NCBI RefSeq assembly: GCF_029892515.1
Contig: NZ_JARXVF010000008.1
Location: 109,010-173,009, forward strand
Origin: Pseudaminobacter soli (ex Li et al. 2025)
Lineage (GTDB): Bacteria; Pseudomonadota; Alphaproteobacteria; Rhizobiales; Rhizobiaceae
Direction: 5' to 3'
Length of the DNA: 64,000 nt
In this document: piece by piece, positions 17,447 to 27,393 of the stretch
Layout of the letters: every line of letters starts with the position of its first letter
Position numbering within the stretch: the stretch's first letter is position 1
Notes under the pieces: generated by a model
What the model was told of the DNA's origin: nothing
The model's input: only the letters and a program-made list of their open reading frames with translations
The model's database searches: none
Translations under genes and position numbers: made by a program

Positions 17447-18241
17447 ATGGCAGACCGATCAACGATCAATCCAATTCGCTCCGCCCGCCTCGGCGAAGCC
17501 CTCTCCAATGGCATCCGCCACGGCTACTTCACTCGCGTGGGTGGCGTTTCCGAAGGCATCTATAGCGGCCTCAACATCGGCGCAGGCTCCGACGACGACC
17601 CGACGCTGGTGCGTGAAAATCGCCGCCGCGTCGCCGGCTGGATGGGTGTGGACGTCGATTCGCTTTTGACTGCCCACCAGATCCATTCGCCGGACGTGAT
17701 CGTCGCGCGCGAACCGTTCGACGGCCCGCGCCCCAGGGGCGACGCCATCGTCACCGACCGGCCCGGCATCGCCATCGGCGCCTCGACCGCCGATTGCGGT
17801 CCCGTCCTGTTCGCCGATCCGGAAGCGCGCATCATTGGCGCCGCACATGCCGGCTGGAAGGGCGCCTTCGGCGGCGTTCTGGAAAACACCGTCAGCACGA
17901 TGGAAAGTCTGGGCGCGCGCCGCGAGCGCATCGTCGCCGTGCTCGGCCCTTCGATCGGCCCGAACAACTACGAGGTCGGCCCCGAATTCGTCGAGCGCTT
18001 CGTCGCCGCGGATACGGACAATGCCCGCTACTTCGCGCCCTCGCAGAATGCAGGCCACGCGATGTTCGATCTCAACCGGTACACAGTCGATCGGCTGCGC
18101 AAATTCGGCGTCGATGCCGAGTGCCTCGACCGCTGCACCTATGCGGAGGAAGATCTCTTTTACTCCTACCGCCGTTCCACCCACCGCAAGGAGGCGGATT
18201 ACGGCCGGCAGATATCAGCAATCGTTCTGGAGGGGAATTGA
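17447..18241 (+). CDS. pgeF: PgeF/YfiH-type peptidoglycan editing factor (polyphenol oxidase family)
   Basis: A 264-residue member of the former laccase-domain family. The zinc-binding His/Cys/His set is visible in AHQIHSPDVIV, STADCGPVLFADP and GAAHAGWKGAFGG, with GPSIGPNNYEVGPEF following. In E. coli YfiH removes wrongly incorporated serine from muropeptide precursors; purine nucleoside activity is reported for relatives. The TGA overlaps the next gene's ATG by one base. Confidence 0.9.
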   Translation: MADRSTINPIRSARLGEALSNGIRHGYFTRVGGVSEGIYSGLNIGAGSDDDPTLVRENRRRVAGWMGVDVDSLLTAHQIHSPDVIVAREPFDGPRPRGDAIVTDRPGIAIGASTADCGPVLFADPEARIIGAAHAGWKGAFGGVLENTVSTMESLGARRERIVAVLGPSIGPNNYEVGPEFVERFVAADTDNARYFAPSQNAGHAMFDLNRYTVDRLRKFGVDAECLDRCTYAEEDLFYSYRRSTHRKEADYGRQISAIVLEGN

Positions 18242-19398
18242 TGGCGCTGCATTTCGAACGCTCCGAATTCGACGCACGTCGTGACCGCCTGATCATCGAG
18301 ATGGCCGAAAAGAAGCTGGATGCCATCCTGCTGTTTGCGCAGGAAAGCATGTACTGGCTGACCGGCTACGACACTTTCGGCTTCTGCTTCTTCCAGTGCC
18401 TGGTCGTGAAGGTCGACGGCTCCATGACGCTGATGACGCGTTCGGCCGACCTGCGCCAGGCGCGCCAGACCTCGATCATCGAGAACATCGTGCTGTGGAC
18501 CGACCGCGAGGGCTCCAACCCCGCGCTCGAACTGCGCAACCTGCTGAACGATCTCGACCTGCTCGGCGCCCGCATCGGCGTCGAATATGACACGCACGGC
18601 CTCACCGCCTATAACGGCCGCCGCCTCGACGAGCTGCTGCAGACTTTTGGCCAGATCGCGGACGCTTCGGGCATCGTGTCGCGGCTGCGCCTGTTCAAGA
18701 GCCCGGCCGAAATCAAGAAGGTGGAAAGGGCCGCCGAGCTCGCCGACGCAGCACTCGACGCCGCGCTGCCGCTGATCAAGCAGGGCGGCGATGAAGGCGC
18801 GATCCTGGCCGCCATGCAGGGCGCGATCTTCGAGGGCGGCGGCGACTATCCGGCCAACGATTTCATCATCGGCTCCGGCTCCGACGCGCTTCTGTGCCGC
18901 TACAAGTCCGGCCGCCGCAAGCTCAACAAGAACGACCAGCTCACGCTGGAATGGGCCGGCATCTACAACCACTATCACGCCGCCATGATGCGCACCGTGC
19001 TGACCGGCAAGGCCTCGCGGCGACATCAGGAACTGTTCGAGGCCGCTCGCGACGCGCTGCTTGCGGTCGAAAAGGCGATGACGCCCGGCAACACATTTGG
19101 CGACGTGTTCGAAGCGCATGCCCGCACCATGGAGGCGCACGGCCTGACCAAGCATCGGCTCAATGCTTGCGGCTATTCGCTTGGCGCGCGGTTCGCGCCG
19201 TCCTGGATGGACATGCCGATGTTCTACCAGGGCAATCCCGAACCCATCGCGCCCGACATGACGCTTTTCGCGCACATGATCATCATGGATTCGGAGACCG
19301 AAACTGCGATGACGCTCGGACGAACCTATCTCACAACCGAGACGCAGCCTCGGCCACTTTCGCGCCACGATCTCGACTTGATCGTGACGTCATCGTGA
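18241..19398 (+). CDS. M24 (pita-bread fold) peptidase-like protein lacking the metal ligands
   Basis: A 385-residue protein with a creatinase-type N-terminal domain (about 1-150) and a C-terminal aminopeptidase P-like domain. At the usual dimetal site the aligned residues are changed: LTLEWAG in place of the first Asp, HAAMMRT lacks the second Asp, GYSLG has Tyr where GHGIG has His, and the two later Glu positions (around AHMIIMD and MTLGRTYLTTE) are absent. This resembles creatinase or ectoine-hydrolase-like enzymes that use the fold without metal. The substrate is unknown. It is coupled to pgeF. Confidence 0.85.
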   Translation: MALHFERSEFDARRDRLIIEMAEKKLDAILLFAQESMYWLTGYDTFGFCFFQCLVVKVDGSMTLMTRSADLRQARQTSIIENIVLWTDREGSNPALELRNLLNDLDLLGARIGVEYDTHGLTAYNGRRLDELLQTFGQIADASGIVSRLRLFKSPAEIKKVERAAELADAALDAALPLIKQGGDEGAILAAMQGAIFEGGGDYPANDFIIGSGSDALLCRYKSGRRKLNKNDQLTLEWAGIYNHYHAAMMRTVLTGKASRRHQELFEAARDALLAVEKAMTPGNTFGDVFEAHARTMEAHGLTKHRLNACGYSLGARFAPSWMDMPMFYQGNPEPIAPDMTLFAHMIIMDSETETAMTLGRTYLTTETQPRPLSRHDLDLIVTSS

Positions 19399-19453
19399 AG
19401 TGAATCCGCTTTAACAAAGAGAGGTGGAATCGGTGCGGGTTGCGGTTGATGTC

Positions 19454-20026
19454 ATGACGATGAGGCGACTGCCGGTCAGCACCATGGCGTTGCTGGCGGC
19501 CGCTGCCCTGTCGGCCTGCACCAGCACGCAGGACGTGCTCGAACCCTCGGCCATCGCCGCCCAGCAATCCGGCAGCGCTACCGCCGGCCCCCAGCCCGCG
19601 ACATCGCCCGTCATAGCGAGCACGACGGACACATCGGCAGTCGGCAGGCCGATCCCCGCCAATGTCCGCGTCCAGGTCGCGCCGATCGTGGGCGCCAGCG
19701 TCGAGGCCGCCACTCCCCTCACCGAGCGCCTGGCGATCAAGGCGCGCGAGCGCGGCATCCGCCTTGCCGGCTCTTCCGACCAGACCGCGACTCATGTGTT
19801 GAAGGGTTATTTTTCGGCGCTGACCGAAGGCAAGGAAACCACGGTCGTCTATGTCTGGGACGTCTACGATCCGGCCGGCACGCGCCTTCACCGCATCAAC
19901 GGCCAGCAGAAAGTCCAGATCTCCGGCGGCGACGGATGGAGCTCCGTTCCGCCCGGCGCCATGCAGTCAATTGCCGATGCAACCATCGAACAGCTCGCCT
20001 CGTGGCTGTCGGGACAAACCGGCTAA
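19454..20026 (+). CDS. Putative lipoprotein
   Basis: A 190-residue exported protein with a lipoprotein signal: basic MRRL, a hydrophobic core MALLAAAALS, and lipobox LSAC with the modified Cys at residue 22. A low-complexity Ala/Thr/Ser/Pro linker (about 25-65) leads to a folded domain from about residue 70 (RVQVAPIVGASVEAATPLTERLAIKARERGIRL ... HVLKGYFSALTEGKETTVVYVWDVYDPAGTRLHRINGQQ). I do not recognise a named family. ATGs at 19454 and 19460 are equally usable. Confidence 0.75.
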   Translation: MTMRRLPVSTMALLAAAALSACTSTQDVLEPSAIAAQQSGSATAGPQPATSPVIASTTDTSAVGRPIPANVRVQVAPIVGASVEAATPLTERLAIKARERGIRLAGSSDQTATHVLKGYFSALTEGKETTVVYVWDVYDPAGTRLHRINGQQKVQISGGDGWSSVPPGAMQSIADATIEQLASWLSGQTG

Positions 20027-20150
20027 GCCTGGGTCCCAACGCCACACCGAGCCTTGAAAACGGTCAAAAACCCATGACTCCGCTTGCAATAGCGGCTCAG
20101 CCCGGTAAAAGCCCGCTAAATTTCCACAAAGACTCCGCCAGGATCGGTTC

Positions 20151-21086
<936 letters not shown>

Positions 21087-21132
21087 AACATGATCCCGAA
21101 AAGTTGCAGACTTTTCGGATAAGGTCATGTTT
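21087..21132. repeat. Palindromic chromosomal repeat, copy 2
   Basis: Same element as at 10527-10573: outer arms AACATGATC/GGTCATGTT, inner arms CCGAAAAGT/ACTTTTCGG. It begins one base after the prs stop. It is followed by a second palindrome (21144-21173). Confidence 0.85.
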
Positions 21133-21143
21133 CAGAAACAATG

Positions 21144-21173
21144 GTTTAGAGCGAGATCCATCTCGCTCTAAAC
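21144..21173. terminator. Perfect 14-bp inverted repeat between convergent prs and chrA
   Basis: GTTTAGAGCGAGAT (21144-21157) and ATCTCGCTCTAAAC (21160-21173) are exact complements separated by CC. The chrA stop codon on the minus strand lies inside the right arm. AAAA follows on the plus strand. It could end both converging transcripts. Confidence 0.55.
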
Positions 21174-22493
21174 AAAAGTCCAGAACATTCCCGCCAGCGC
21201 CGCTGCGACAAGCACGGCAATCATGTTGGCGCGAAACCCGATGAGCGCGATTGCGGCAGCTGCTGCAATCGCCCCGGCCGCCCAGTCAAAGCCGGCAAGG
21301 TCCGGAACGGGCAGGACAAAGGGCCCAAGCTGCCATTCGCCGAGCTGGCCAAACAGCACGTGCAGCGAAAACCACACCGCCAGATTTGCGATGACGCCGA
21401 CGACAGCCGCGGTCACCGCCGCCAGCGCCCCGGCCAGCCAGGCCACATTGCGCACCTTTTCGACGAATGGCGCGCCGACGAATATCCAGAGAAAGCACGG
21501 CACGAAGGTGAACCAGAGAGTCACCGCCGCGCCCAGCAGCCCGCCGAGCAGCGGGTCCAGCCCCGCATGGCGCGCACCGCCCAGAAAGCCCACGAACACC
21601 AGCACCAGGATGAGCGGCCCCGGCGTGGTCTCGGCAAGACCGAGGCCGGCGAGCATTTCGTCGGGCTTCAGCCAGCCATAGACCTCCACCGCCTGCTGCG
21701 CGACATAGGACAACACCGCATAGGCCCCGCCGAAGGTGACGACCGCCATCTTCGAGAAGAATCCGGCCTCGGTCGCAAAGACGCGCATTTCGCCCGGCAG
21801 TGCAAAAAGCACGGCCAGCGGCAGGAACCAGATGCCCAGCCAGACGATCAACGTACCCCAGAAACGTCGCCAGCTCGGATGTGTCCATTCGTGCATGGCA
21901 TCGACGGATAAGGGCTCGTCGCCTTTCGCCGCGAGCGCCATCGAGGAGCGGTCGCCAAGATGCATAGCTCCGCCCACCAGTGCCGCGGCGGCGATGATGA
22001 CCGGGAACGGTATCTTCAGGAAAGCGATGCCGACAAATACGACGATCGCAATGGCGACCATCAGGCCGCTCTTCAACGCCCGCTTCGAGATCTTGATCAG
22101 CGCTTCCAGCACCACGGCCAGAACGGCTGCCTTCAGCCCGAAAAGCAGCCCCTGCACCAGCGGCACGTTGCCAAGCGTCAGATAGATTGCCGACAGCAGG
22201 GTGATGACCAGCGCCCCCGGCAGCACGAAAAGGATGCCGGCAACCAGCCCGCCCCGGACGCCGTGCAGCAGCCAGCCGACATAGGTTGCAAGCTGCGTCG
22301 CCTCAGGCCCCGGCAGGAGCATGCAGTAGTTCAGCGCATGCAGGAAGCGCGCCTCATCGAGCCAGCGCTTTTCCTCCACCAGTACGCGGTGCATGAGCGC
22401 GATCTGCCCGGCCGGCCCACCGAAGGACAAGAGCCCGATCTTGCCGAAGACACGGACCGTTTCACTGAAAGACGGCGTTTCAGGCTGTCGCAT
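21168..22493 (-). CDS. chrA: ChrA-family chromate efflux transporter
   Basis: A 441-residue integral membrane protein of the CHR family, in the long two-domain form. Each half starts with a related motif: FGKIGLLSFGGPAGQIALMHR near the N-terminus, and SKMAVVTFGGAYAVLSYVAQQAVEVYGWL in the second half. LNYCMLLPGPEATQLATYVGWLLHGVRGG and LGLAETTPGPLILVLVFVGFLGG are the paired PGP motifs. It probably exports chromate with proton exchange. Its gene stands alone. Confidence 0.92.
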   Translation of the reverse strand: MRQPETPSFSETVRVFGKIGLLSFGGPAGQIALMHRVLVEEKRWLDEARFLHALNYCMLLPGPEATQLATYVGWLLHGVRGGLVAGILFVLPGALVITLLSAIYLTLGNVPLVQGLLFGLKAAVLAVVLEALIKISKRALKSGLMVAIAIVVFVGIAFLKIPFPVIIAAAALVGGAMHLGDRSSMALAAKGDEPLSVDAMHEWTHPSWRRFWGTLIVWLGIWFLPLAVLFALPGEMRVFATEAGFFSKMAVVTFGGAYAVLSYVAQQAVEVYGWLKPDEMLAGLGLAETTPGPLILVLVFVGFLGGARHAGLDPLLGGLLGAAVTLWFTFVPCFLWIFVGAPFVEKVRNVAWLAGALAAVTAAVVGVIANLAVWFSLHVLFGQLGEWQLGPFVLPVPDLAGFDWAAGAIAAAAAIALIGFRANMIAVLVAAALAGMFWTFV

Positions 22494-22737
22494 GGCGGCC
22501 TCCGCAGATGGTCGCCAAGATATCGACTTGGACGATAGTGATAGTTATTTCCTGCCCCAGGGAGCATAATCGCGGCACCTGTCGCATTCAACGGCGCTTG
22601 CGCTATTTCGGCCCAACGGCGCGAGGCGGCTTGCCGCAATGGCCGCAAGGCTTTAGGGGGAAGTCAAGATTCGAACCGCGCGGCCTGTTGTTGACGAAAA
22701 GCCAGTCGCCGCCGCGCCGACCAAGAAAGCCTGTTTG

Positions 22738-24525
22738 ATGACTGACTTCGACATGATGGCGCCCGCGCTGGCGGCTGCGCTCGCATCGCGTGGATACGAG
22801 ACGCTGACACCCGTCCAGAGTGCCATGCTGCAACCCGAGGCGCGTGACGCCGACCTGCTGGTGTCCGCCCAGACCGGCTCCGGCAAGACCGTTGCCTTCG
22901 GCATCGCCATTGCGCCGACCCTGCTCGACGGCCGCGACCGCTTCGGCGCGCCCGGCCTGCCACTTGCCCTGATCGTCGCCCCGACGCGCGAACTCGCCAT
23001 GCAGGTGCGCCGCGAGCTTGAATGGCTCTACCGCGAAACCGGCGCGCGCATCGGCTCCTGCGTCGGCGGCATGGACATGCGTAGCGAGCGCCGTGCGCTT
23101 GCCGATGGCGCCCATATCGTGGTCGGCACCCCCGGCCGCCTGCGCGACCACATCACGCGCGGCTCGCTCGACATTTCCGAACTGCGCGCCGTCGTGCTCG
23201 ACGAGGCCGACGAGATGCTCGACCTCGGCTTCCGCGACGATCTCGAGTTCATCCTTGCCGCAGCTCCCGCCGAGCGCCGCACGCTGTTGTTTTCGGCCAC
23301 GGTTCCCAACCAGATCGCCCAGCTGGCGAAACGCTTCCAGCGCGACGCGCGGCGCATCACCGTGCAGGGCGAAAGCGACCAGCACGCAGATATCGAATAC
23401 CAGCAGATTCTGGTCGCGCCTGCCGACCGCGAGAACGCCATCATCAATACGCTGCTGTTCTTCGACCAGCAGAACACCATCATTTTCTGCCACACGCGCG
23501 AGGCGGTGAAGCACCTCACCAGCCGCCTGTCCAACCGCGGCTTCGCGGTGGTGTCGCTGTCGGGCGAGCTCAGCCAGGCCGAGCGCACCAATGCGCTGCA
23601 GGCCATGCGTGACGGCCGCGCCCGCGTCTGCGTGGCGACCGACGTTGCCGCGCGCGGCATCGACCTGCCCAATCTCGGCCTGGTCATCCATGCCGACCTG
23701 CCGACCAACCCCGACACGCTTCTGCACCGCAGCGGCCGCACCGGCCGAGCCGGCCGCAAGGGCATCTGCACGCTGATCGTGCCGCTGCATAGGCGCGGCG
23801 CGGCCAGCCGCGTGCTGAAGCTGGCCAAGCTGACCGCCACCACGGTGCCCGCCCCCACGGCAAGCGACATCGAACGCCACAACCGCGAGCGCATCCTCGG
23901 CGATCCGGCACTGACGGTCGCGCCCAACGAGGACGAGATCGCCTTCGTGCGCGAGTTGATGGAGGCGCATGGCGCCGAAAACATCGCCGCCGCCTATCTC
24001 CGGCTGCAGCTTGCCGCGCGTCCGGCGCCAGAAGAGCTGATGGAAGCGCCAGTGTTTGCCGAGCGCGCGCCGCGCGAGCGGAATCGCGACGACGCCCCGC
24101 CCCGCGACCGCAGCGATTTCGACAACGGCGTCTGGTTCCGCGTCACCGTCGGACGCAAGCACCGCGCCGAACCGCGTTGGCTCCTCCCGATGATCTGCAA
24201 GGCCGGCCATATCACCAAGCGCGCGGTCGGCTCGATCAAGATCAACGACACCGACAGCCACTTCGAGATCGCCGGCGACAAGGCCAACTCCTTCTGGGCA
24301 GCCGTCCAGGAAACCGGCACCGGTGAAAAGGGCGTCACGATCCAGCGGATGGATGGCAAGGCGCCGCCGCGCGAAAAGCCGGCGCGCGAGGCCTCTGCCC
24401 CCTCGTGGAACAGCGAGAAGAAGGGCAAGTTCAAGCCCAAGCCCAAGGCCAAGCCGGCGAAACAGGCCGGTGAGCCCCCGTTCAAGAAGCCGAAGAAGAA
24501 ATTCTCGAAGGCTAACCAGGGCTGA
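22738..24525 (+). CDS. DEAD-box ATP-dependent RNA helicase with a DbpA-type C-terminal RNA-binding domain
   Basis: A 595-residue helicase. The order of motifs is Q motif ([10 protein letters not shown]), I (AQTGSGKT), Ia (PTRELA), II (DEAD at about 156-159), III (SAT), V (ARGIDLP) and VI ([13 protein letters not shown]). From about residue 455 there is a DbpA-like domain ([37 protein letters not shown]), which in E. coli DbpA targets 23S rRNA. The tail is strongly basic. The ATG at 22738 is chosen over the TTG one codon earlier. A role in ribosome assembly is likely. Confidence 0.92.
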   Translation: MTDFDMMAPALAAALASRGYETLTPVQSAMLQPEARDADLLVSAQTGSGKTVAFGIAIAPTLLDGRDRFGAPGLPLALIVAPTRELAMQVRRELEWLYRETGARIGSCVGGMDMRSERRALADGAHIVVGTPGRLRDHITRGSLDISELRAVVLDEADEMLDLGFRDDLEFILAAAPAERRTLLFSATVPNQIAQLAKRFQRDARRITVQGESDQHADIEYQQILVAPADRENAIINTLLFFDQQNTIIFCHTREAVKHLTSRLSNRGFAVVSLSGELSQAERTNALQAMRDGRARVCVATDVAARGIDLPNLGLVIHADLPTNPDTLLHRSGRTGRAGRKGICTLIVPLHRRGAASRVLKLAKLTATTVPAPTASDIERHNRERILGDPALTVAPNEDEIAFVRELMEAHGAENIAAAYLRLQLAARPAPEELMEAPVFAERAPRERNRDDAPPRDRSDFDNGVWFRVTVGRKHRAEPRWLLPMICKAGHITKRAVGSIKINDTDSHFEIAGDKANSFWAAVQETGTGEKGVTIQRMDGKAPPREKPAREASAPSWNSEKKGKFKPKPKAKPAKQAGEPPFKKPKKKFSKANQG

Positions 24526-24615
24526 GGCACCCAAGCCGGCGCCGAAAACTTGCGTCGCCGGCCACCTTCCGCTATAGAGCCGCCACCCGCGTAGACACCC
24601 TTGGAGGCAACGCGG

Positions 24616-24702
24616 ATGGGGGCGGCCACGGCCGCTTTCTACGTTTGGGATTGTGCTTTGCCCTTCCCAAGCGCTCCAATAACCAGAAAGGAAATGCCAT
24701 GA
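24616..24702 (+). CDS. Possible 28-codon upstream open frame overlapping the rplY start
   Basis: An ATG preceded by GGAGG (spacing about 10) opens a 28-codon frame, starting [13 protein letters not shown], whose TGA overlaps the ATG of rplY (ATGA). It could couple translation to rplY, or be chance. There is no family evidence. Confidence 0.25.
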   Translation: MGAATAAFYVWDCALPFPSAPITRKEMP

Positions 24703-25331
24703 GCGAAACTTACGAGCTCAAGGCCGAGGCACGCGAACGGGTTGGTAAGGGGTCCGCCCGGGAACTTCGCCGCAACGGCAAGATACCTGCAGTTATCTAT
24801 GGTGATAAGCAGCCCCCGCTCGCGATCACCGTTCCCTACAAGGAAATCTTCTACAAGATTCATGGCGGCGGCTTCATGACCACCGTCGCGACCATCGACG
24901 TCGACGGCAAGAAGATCCAGGTCCTGCCCAAGGACTACCAGCTGGATCCGGTTCGCGACTTCCCGATGCATGTGGACTTCCTGCGCGTCGGCAAGAACAC
25001 CGAGGTCAACGTCAACGTGCCCGTGCACTTCATCAATGAAGAGCAGTCGCCCGGCATCAAGCGCGGCGGCGTGCTCAACATCGTGCGCCACGACGTCGAG
25101 TTCCACTGCCCGGCCAACGCAATTCCGGAGTTCATCGAGATCGACCTGACCGGTCTCGACATCGGCGATTCGGTCCACATCTCGGCTGTGAAGCTGCCGA
25201 AGAACGTGAAGCCGGTCATCACCGATCGCGACTTCACCATCGCCACTGTTGCGGCGCCTGCCGGCCTCAAGAGCGAGGAAGGTGCGGCTGCTGCTGCCGA
25301 GGGCGAAGCGGAAGCAGCTTCCGAGGAATAA
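24699..25331 (+). CDS. rplY: 50S ribosomal protein L25/general stress protein Ctc
   Basis: A 210-residue protein of the long TL5/CTC form: N-terminal 5S rRNA-binding beta-barrel ([35 protein letters not shown]), then a C-terminal domain ([47 protein letters not shown]) and an Ala/Glu-rich tail. AAGGA lies 6-8 bases before the ATG. It is followed after 26 bases by pth, the usual rplY-pth order. Confidence 0.96.
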   Translation: MSETYELKAEARERVGKGSARELRRNGKIPAVIYGDKQPPLAITVPYKEIFYKIHGGGFMTTVATIDVDGKKIQVLPKDYQLDPVRDFPMHVDFLRVGKNTEVNVNVPVHFINEEQSPGIKRGGVLNIVRHDVEFHCPANAIPEFIEIDLTGLDIGDSVHISAVKLPKNVKPVITDRDFTIATVAAPAGLKSEEGAAAAAEGEAEAASEE

Positions 25332-25357
25332 TCCTCGGCGCCTGGAGGACCCTGTCC

Positions 25358-26086
25358 ATGCTGCTATTCGCAGGTCTAGGAAATCCGGGCGCGCAGTATG
25401 CCAACAATCGGCACAATGTCGGTTTCATGGCGGCGGAGGCTATTGCCCGCCGCCATGATTTTTCGCCCTGGTCGAAGAAGTTCCAGGGCCTTGTCGCCGA
25501 AGGCAGGATCGGCGGCGAAAAAGTCATCCTGCTGAAGCCGCAGACCTTCATGAACCTGTCCGGCCAGTCGGTCGGCGAAGCGCTGCGCTTCTACAAGCTC
25601 ACCCCCTCCGATCTCACCGTCTTCTACGACGAGCTCGACCTTGCCGCCGGCAAGGTGCGGGTGAAAGTTGGTGGCGGCGCAGGCGGCCACAACGGCATCC
25701 GCTCCATCGACCAGCATAGCGGCCAGAACTATCGCCGCGTGCGCATTGGCATCGGCCATCCGGGCGCCAAGGCAATGGTGCACGGCCATGTGCTTGGCGA
25801 CTTCGCCAAGGCCGACCGCGAATGGCTCGAAGTGCTGCTCGATGCCATCGCCGACAATTCAGACCTCATCGCCAAGGGCGACGACAGCGGCTTCATGAAC
25901 CGCGTGACGCTGGCGCTGCGCGACAAGCTGCAGCCGACCGGCGAGGACGACACTCCTCCCCCAAAGCAGAAGCCCGCCAAGGCCCAGAGCCACATCCGCC
26001 AGGCCCGCCCGCAAACGCCGGCCGTCAAGGCGCCCGAGACCGGCCCCATGGCCGCCATGCTGAAGAAGCTGTTCCATAAGGACTGA
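25358..26086 (+). CDS. pth: Peptidyl-tRNA hydrolase
   Basis: A 242-residue enzyme that releases peptides from stalled peptidyl-tRNA. The catalytic His19 lies in [12 protein letters not shown]; the other conserved segments are [32 protein letters not shown] and RIGIGHPG. Beyond about residue 190 is a proline/lysine-rich extension typical of rhizobial Pth, ending MLKKLFHKD. Part of the DNA for this tail recurs at 26634-26656. Confidence 0.96.
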   Translation: MLLFAGLGNPGAQYANNRHNVGFMAAEAIARRHDFSPWSKKFQGLVAEGRIGGEKVILLKPQTFMNLSGQSVGEALRFYKLTPSDLTVFYDELDLAAGKVRVKVGGGAGGHNGIRSIDQHSGQNYRRVRIGIGHPGAKAMVHGHVLGDFAKADREWLEVLLDAIADNSDLIAKGDDSGFMNRVTLALRDKLQPTGEDDTPPPKQKPAKAQSHIRQARPQTPAVKAPETGPMAAMLKKLFHKD

Positions 26087-26184
26087 GCCACGCGCGGCTA
26101 CAGATTTTGCCACCTGTACGCGGCAAGATCGATCAGCCACTGTAGCGCCGCGTTGACACATGCAGCGAATGCGTCGGCTATCTG

Positions 26185-26469
26185 CTATGAGGATAGGATG
26201 ACGAACATTCCAACGGCGACAACCAAAAATACTGCAACCTTCAGATTTCGCCAGCTGTCCAGTCGATAGTAGCCGTCCTCATCGAATTCCGTCTCATGGA
26301 CCCAGTCCGTCCACCGGTAGCCGAATGGCAACTCGACATCTATGAGTTTTCCAGTAATCCGCTCGGGGTGAGGGGCCCACAAGGCGCGAGCAAGATGCCA
26401 GCAAGCGCCAATAACTGCCAACACGAACGGGGCAGCAAGATAGTGCCAAAACGTTGCCCGCGTTTCCAT
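26185..26469 (-). CDS. Small hypothetical membrane protein
   Basis: A 94-residue protein with two hydrophobic helices: AAPFVLAVIGACWHLARALW (about 11-30) and LKVAVFLVVAVGMFVIL near the C-terminus. Between them is a hydrophilic loop with an acidic/aromatic stretch (HETEFDEDGYYRLDSW). The frame stays open upstream to 26793, but those residues look like noise and would overlap the frame at 26514. Located in the patch between pth and ychF. No family recognised. Confidence 0.5.
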   Translation of the reverse strand: METRATFWHYLAAPFVLAVIGACWHLARALWAPHPERITGKLIDVELPFGYRWTDWVHETEFDEDGYYRLDSWRNLKVAVFLVVAVGMFVILSS

Positions 26470-26513
26470 TGAGGCCCACACTCCCTCGCAACTATCATGC
26501 CGGGGATTGATTA

Positions 26514-26771
26514 ATGGCAGCCTTCGCATCATCAGCGCGCGGTCGCTTGCCAGGTGCTGGGCAACGTGTCTGGTGCTCCTCGCTTCAGCCCAATTTCGGC
26601 GGCAAATTCTTTCTCCCTGAGGATTTGAAGGACGGGCTGAAGAAGCTGTTCCACAAGAGTGAGCCTCTGGCTCAAGGTTTGGCGCCCACAGACAACGCCG
26701 ACCGCAAAAGGCTCCTGACACTGTTGCCACAGCTTCGGTCCTACCTAGACCCGCTATTTCAGAGGGAGTGA
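26514..26771 (+). CDS. Uncharacterised short open frame carrying a pth-like tail sequence
   Basis: An 85-codon frame. The first part (about 1-33) reads like non-coding sequence; from about residue 34 it looks protein-like (PEDLKDGLKKLFHKSEPLAQG ...). The DNA for LKKLFHK matches the end of pth in 21 of 22 bases. It ends 5 bases before the next start. It may be a remnant left by an insertion or duplication rather than a working gene. Confidence 0.35.
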   Translation: MAAFASSARGRLPGAGQRVWCSSLQPNFGGKFFLPEDLKDGLKKLFHKSEPLAQGLAPTDNADRKRLLTLLPQLRSYLDPLFQRE

Positions 26772-26776
26772 GTCGT

Positions 26777-27319
26777 ATGGCGACGATTGGCAAGGACGAC
26801 GTGATCTACAATTTCGCAGTAAGCCTCGACGGCTTCATTGCCCGTGAGGGCGGCAGCTTCGACTGGCTCAACGACTTTCCAGCTGACAATGAATTCGGCT
26901 TCGACGCTTTCATGGCATCCGTCACTGGCATTGTCATGGGCGGTCGGACCTACGATGTCGTGCGACGCCATTCGGAATGGGCCTATGGCGACTATCCCTG
27001 CCTGGTCGCCACCTCACATGCGCCGCATGATCTTCCTTCCAACACGGAGGCGATGTCCGGCACGCCGGCCGAACTGATCGCCAATCTGCGCGACCGTGGT
27101 GCCAAAGGCCGAATATGGATGTTCGGCGGCGGCGATCTTGCGCGCCAGTTTCTCGACGCGGGCCTGCTCGACACGGTCGAGATCGGCATCATCCCGATTG
27201 TCTTGGGCAGCGGCATCGCCGCATTCGGCGGCAAGCAGCCGGATCGCTGGCTCGACCTGGTCTTTGCCAAGCCGCTCGCGAACGGGGCTATCCACGCGCA
27301 ATACCGTGTGCGACGCTGA
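26777..27319 (+). CDS. Dihydrofolate-reductase-family protein (RibD C-terminal domain)
   Basis: A 180-residue single-domain protein of the DHFR/RibD-C reductase family: DVIYNFAVSLDGFIAREGGSFDWLNDF at the start, GIVMGGRTYDVV in the middle, and the nucleotide-binding IWMFGGGDLARQFLDAGLLDTVEIGIIPIVLGSGIAAF. Members use NAD(P)H; the substrate of these stand-alone proteins is generally unknown. An AGAGGGAG ribosome site precedes the ATG. It lies in the atypical patch between pth and ychF. Confidence 0.85.
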   Translation: MATIGKDDVIYNFAVSLDGFIAREGGSFDWLNDFPADNEFGFDAFMASVTGIVMGGRTYDVVRRHSEWAYGDYPCLVATSHAPHDLPSNTEAMSGTPAELIANLRDRGAKGRIWMFGGGDLARQFLDAGLLDTVEIGIIPIVLGSGIAAFGGKQPDRWLDLVFAKPLANGAIHAQYRVRR

Positions 27320-27393
27320 AGGGCTTGACGATCGTCGACCCTTTCGCCCATAGCCCTGAGTAAGTTTTCGTATCTCGATAAGGCTAGATCACC

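Noticed and set aside
22603..24534. A 643-codon frame antisense to the DEAD-box helicase
   Set aside because: Composition of an antisense shadow; the helicase has all its motifs on the plus strand.
26470..26793. N-terminal extension of the small membrane protein
   Set aside because: The extra 108 residues are Arg/Ser-rich without family character and overlap the plus-strand frames. The ATG at 26469 gives a compact two-helix protein.
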